A stretch of 8,138 nt of DNA from Planctomycetaceae bacterium (GTDB lineage: Bacteria > Planctomycetota > Planctomycetia > Isosphaerales > Isosphaeraceae), in the NCBI GenBank assembly GCA_019232645.1, contig JAFANO010000187.1, forward strand, positions 1 to 8,138, in the 5' to 3' direction. Below are positions 6,131 through 8,138 of this stretch, piece by piece. The notes under the pieces were generated by a model that saw only the letters and a list, made by a program, of their open reading frames with translations, did no database searches and was not told the DNA's origin. The stretch's first letter is position 1. Each line of letters starts with the position of its first letter. The translations under genes and the position numbers were made by a program.

Positions 6131-7172
6131 GACTTTATTGGAATTAGGTCGTCTTTGGAGTAGGCTATCCCTTTTCGCCTGCTTCGGGGAACTCTGGTAT
6201 GCTGAACTTCGAGAAGCTCCGCCTTCGACCCCGAGTCTTCCAGCAGTTGACCGGCCTGACGGTGGCCGCCTTCGAGACCCTGCTGGCGGACTTCGAACGG
6301 GCCTACGACGACCATCTCCAGCAGCGAGACCGACAGCGGGCCACACCACGCCAACGCCGCCCCGGCGGGGGAGCCAAAGGCGCCTTACCCACTCTGGCCG
6401 ACAAACTCGTCTTCCTCCTGTTCTATTTCCGGCAGTACCCGACCCAGGAGACCTTGGCCTTCCTCTTCGGCTTGAGTCAAGGACAAGCCTGCCAGTGGAT
6501 TCATCGTCTGACCCCGATCGTCAACCGAGCCCTGGGCTCTGAGTTGCACCTGCCGGCCCGCCAACCGGCCCCGCTCCAGGAGGTGCTGGCGACCTGCCCG
6601 GGCCTGGAATTCCTCATTGATGGCACCGAGCGGCCCATCCGTCGCCCAAAGGACCCCCAGCGGCGTCGGGACGACTACAGCGGCAAGAAGAAGCGGCACA
6701 CCCAGAAGAACATCGTGATCACCGACAAGCCCAGTGGCAAGGTCGTCGGCCTGGGGCCGACCCACGCCGGCAGTCGCCATGACAAAGCGTGTGCCGATGA
6801 CGATGGCTACGTCTTCCCGGAGGGAAGCACGCTGTACAAGGACAGTGGCTTTCAGGGGTACGAACCCGACGGCGTGCGGACCTATCAGCCCAAGAAGAAG
6901 CCTCGGGGCAAGGAGTTGACGCCCGACGAGAAGGAGTCCAATCGGCTCATCTCTCGGATTCGGGTGAAGGTGGAACACAGTATCGGTGGCATCAAGGTCT
7001 TCCGCATCGTCCAGGACACGTTCCGCAACATCAAAGAGGGGTTCGTGGATCTGGTGATGGAGACGGCCTGCGGGTTGTTCAACCTTCGCTTGGCGTCTCG
7101 AAGCCTGACGTAAGAACCAGGTGCCAGCCGAAGAACGCCGATTTCCTGAATGCCGTTATTGCCAATAAAATC
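6131..7172 (+). mobile_element. Intact IS5-family (DDE_Tnp_4 type) insertion sequence, about 1.04 kb
   Basis: The ends are inverted repeats: GACTTTATTGG (6131-6141) against GATTTTATTGG read inward from 7172, 10 of 11 matching (12 of 13 if the adjoining TAG is counted). Short TA/TAG/CTAG repetition makes the exact edge ambiguous. A TA duplication (6129-6130, 7173-7174) fits the symmetric ends; a CTAG duplication (6125-6128, 7172-7175) is the alternative and is a known IS5 target type. Both restore the host reading frame. The transposase faces opposite to the PEP-CTERM gene it splits. High end similarity and an intact gene suggest recent insertion. Confidence 0.85.
6199..7113 (+). CDS. IS5-family transposase (HTH_Tnp_4 / DDE_Tnp_4 type), intact
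   Basis: This 304-residue transposase has no internal stops. An N-terminal helix-turn-helix region lies at about 63-105 (LADKLVFLLFYFRQYPTQETLAFLFGLSQ, GQACQWIHRL). The RNase H-like DDE core follows: D141 in FLIDGTERPI, D215 in LYKDSGFQGY and E259 in VKVEHSIGGIK. A YSGKKKRHTQKN segment (160-171) is typical of the DDE_Tnp_4 group. It cuts and pastes the surrounding element by binding the 11-13 bp inverted repeats. The ATG at 6199 sits behind GGGGAA (about 6188-6193). A weak promoter is possible inside the element (TTGGAA 6138-6143, TAGGCT 6161-6166, 17-base spacer). It is unrelated in detail to the broken transposase at 1093-1926. Confidence 0.93.
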   Translation: MLNFEKLRLRPRVFQQLTGLTVAAFETLLADFERAYDDHLQQRDRQRATPRQRRPGGGAKGALPTLADKLVFLLFYFRQYPTQETLAFLFGLSQGQACQWIHRLTPIVNRALGSELHLPARQPAPLQEVLATCPGLEFLIDGTERPIRRPKDPQRRRDDYSGKKKRHTQKNIVITDKPSGKVVGLGPTHAGSRHDKACADDDGYVFPEGSTLYKDSGFQGYEPDGVRTYQPKKKPRGKELTPDEKESNRLISRIRVKVEHSIGGIKVFRIVQDTFRNIKEGFVDLVMETACGLFNLRLASRSLT

Positions 7173-7512
7173 TAGTGGGGGAGGTAGTGGGGGAGTGGTC
7201 ACGAGAACAACAAGAAAATCGGTCGCTTTCATGCTTGATGGATTCTCAAACTCGAATTCCTTTCCCACAGAATTGACTGTGATCGAAGTAATCGGCGAGT
7301 CGGAGGGAATGGCGTCCGTCCCATTAACAGAAGTGATCAACCCCGCCTCGGCAGCTCCTGGTACCAGGCCGAATATCAAGAGAACCGCAGCCAGGACCAG
7401 AGTATTGGAAGACAAGAAACGTGCGGCCTTTCCGCCGAAATTACTCGTTTTCATTAGCATATTTCCCCCGTGTATCAATTCCAGGCCGACATCTCACTCC
7501 ATGGGTGGTTAT

Positions 7513-7557
7513 CTTATAGCGTCTATGCGTCCTCGCAACCAAAAAAAGCTTTTTTTT
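7513..7557 (-). promoter_or_regulatory. Promoter candidate for the PEP-CTERM gene with a long A/T palindrome
   Basis: On the minus strand TATAAG (7518-7513) is a good -10 box, with TTGGTT (7542-7537) 18 bases upstream as a weak -35. Directly above sits the palindrome of seven A, GC and eight T (7541-7557), exceptional in this GC-rich DNA, which could act as an UP element or bend the DNA. The predicted transcript would have a leader of about 50 bases before ATG 7454. The same palindrome might instead form a weak hairpin. Confidence 0.45.
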
Positions 7558-7855
7558 CCCATTTTGATTCGGGTGTAACTCTTCGGCGACACTTTCAATG
7601 CCCCTATCGTCCCTGGACCCGCTAGCATGACGCTGTTCAGTCTTGGCATCGTCGGTCATTTTCCGTTGCAACCATCTGCTCGTTGCCAGCTTTGCCGGCT
7701 AGGCCAACACCCTCGCTCCGGTCTACAAGGCCCACCCGACCGACCATCGCGCCCCCGCGAGGACTGCCTGCCTCTTGGCGGTCCTTCGTTCGGTCATCGC
7801 ATGTCGAGGCCGGAAAGGCCGAGGCTCGATCGCACCGCCTCGCCGCTCGTCGGCC
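7558..7855. other. Spacer without a recognised gene
   Basis: This stretch lies upstream of the PEP-CTERM promoter and before the second repeat copy. Short frames exist on both strands but none has a family signature, and the minus-strand frame reaching 7671 overlaps the promoter and start of the PEP-CTERM gene. The short match CGCCTCGCCG (7836-7845 and 5336-5345) hints that the similarity to the gene at 5261-5494 once extended further and was shortened by deletion. Confidence 0.4.
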
Positions 7856-7971
7856 ATGCCGCCGAGGTCCTCGCGCAGGTCCGCCGCCGGCTGGCCGTCG
7901 GGCCCGAGCAGGACGGGCTGGTGGCCGAGGCCGTCGCGGATGCGCGGGCGGGTCGAAGGCCGCGGTGGTGA
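7801..7971 (+). pseudogene. 5'-truncated second copy of the small gene at 5261-5494
   Basis: From 7856 the frame matches the last 38 codons of the gene at 5261-5494 (AAEVLAQVRRRLAVGPEQDGL to RAGRRPRW), with five amino-acid changes and the same stop. The first part (from ATG 7801, MSRPERPRLDRTASPLVGH) is unrelated or strongly diverged. As a 56-codon frame it could still be translated, but the conserved N-terminal half (MDIIESVVYRRAY) is absent. The stop again overlaps an ATG (TGATG), whose frame stays open to the window edge. Confidence 0.45.
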
Positions 7972-8017
7972 TGCCCGTGCCGATCGGCGAACCGGCGCCG
8001 GTCCCGGCGAGTGTGCC
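7856..8017 (+). repeat. 162-bp direct repeat, copy B
   Basis: This copy is ungapped against 5379-5540 with nine mismatches. Five of the six mismatches inside the shared 38 codons change the amino acid and the frame stays open, so the data do not show strong purifying selection. Conservation continues across the stop codon, so the unit duplicated was DNA, not only the coding part. Confidence 0.85.
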
Positions 8018-8138
8018 TGGCAATTTGGCCTTGCGAGAGCAGGCGGACAAGAACCCATGGCCTCCGGGGTTCATCCCTTCAGGAATGCATCCTCTGCCAG
8101 GAAAGACCCAGTCGTCTTATTCCGTCCGAAACGTCGGG
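8018..8138. other. Right edge, no established feature
   Basis: The only point of note is that the plus-strand frame opened by the ATG at 7971 has no stop up to position 8138. It reads MPVPIGEPAPVP, then a Pro-rich stretch. Whether it is a gene cannot be judged from the part visible. Confidence 0.3.

Larger units (their letters stand above)
5754..7454 (-). pseudogene. PEP-CTERM exported protein gene, interrupted by an IS
   Basis: The N-terminal part starts at ATG 7454 (GGGGGA lies 9 bases upstream) and gives a clear signal peptide: basic MKTSNFGGKAAR, a hydrophobic core (FLSSNTLVLAAVLLIFGLV) and a likely cut after AEA at residue 37. It runs to PPLPPP (residues 88-93), where the IS sits. The C-terminal part resumes as VIGGGTGGAPFPK and ends with VPEPASLTLLGLGLSG, ILGYAGWRR: the PEP motif, transmembrane helix and basic cluster recognised by exosortase. 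Removing 1044 or 1047 bases joins the halves in frame, giving about 217 residues. Such proteins are sorted to the envelope or biofilm matrix; the central domain is Gly/Thr/Ser-rich and not recognised. Beyond WRR the frame runs 17 residues further than usual (GCRGTPWPSASRCQLPT). Confidence 0.85.

Noticed and set aside
6885..7175. Continuation of the PEP-CTERM N-terminal frame (LDFIGNNGIQEIG and onward) as native protein
   Set aside because: This part lies inside the IS right end and antisense to the transposase; the native protein stops at the insertion joint.
7441..7671. Minus-strand 76-codon frame upstream of the PEP-CTERM gene
   Set aside because: It runs through the promoter, A/T palindrome and start region of the PEP-CTERM gene, and its translation resembles no protein family.
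1..8138. CRISPR array
   Set aside because: No regularly spaced short repeats were found; the repeats present are IS ends, one 14-bp tandem pair and one 162-bp pair.

Overview
The window looks like an accessory, transposon-worn stretch of a high-GC bacterial chromosome, most probably from a planctomycete (Isosphaeraceae-like). Three things point that way. One large secreted protein carries the 'LE(P/N)R-x-LLS' N-terminal motif typical of planctomycete exported proteins. A second exported protein ends in a PEP-CTERM sorting signal. The coding regions also show strong G/C bias at third codon positions. The lineage call is inference; the window holds no rRNA or other marker gene.

Layout, left to right. 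(1) Positions 1-403 hold a minus-strand HicA/HicB toxin-antitoxin pair; hicB runs off the left edge, and a perfect 8-bp inverted repeat upstream of hicA is a likely operator. (2) Positions 404-1071 hold no convincing gene but contain three perfect hairpins, two of them in the style of IS200/IS605 ends, and a possible TnpB tail remnant. (3) Positions 1072-1977 are an IS5-family element with 17/19-bp inverted repeats and a TCA target duplication; its transposase is broken by one in-frame amber codon. (4) Positions 2143-4449 encode a 768-residue secreted arylsulfotransferase-family protein: LEPR-like leader, two Ig/FN3-like domains, ASST propeller with the expected His/His/Arg/His set, and a C-terminal beta-sandwich. 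(5) Positions 4450-4773 are a hairpin-rich convergent intergenic region. (6) Positions 4774-5052 (minus) encode a small ribbon-helix-helix-like protein, and 5261-5494 (plus) a small uncharacterised protein. (7) Positions 5754-7454 are a minus-strand PEP-CTERM protein gene split by a second, intact IS5-type element (about 6131-7172); removing the element restores the host frame exactly. (8) Positions 7856-8017 are a 162-bp direct repeat (about 94% identical) of 5379-5540, carrying the 3' end of the small gene at 5261-5494, so the PEP-CTERM locus lies between two direct repeats.

How the parts relate. hicA and hicB form an operon whose products act together. The arylsulfotransferase and the PEP-CTERM protein are both predicted to be exported, but nothing shows they work in one pathway. 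The strongest observations are the clean reconstruction of the interrupted PEP-CTERM gene, the repeats that flank it (each also carrying a TGATG stop/start overlap), and the unusual architecture of the arylsulfotransferase. I did not find a clearly new multi-gene defence or metabolic system.
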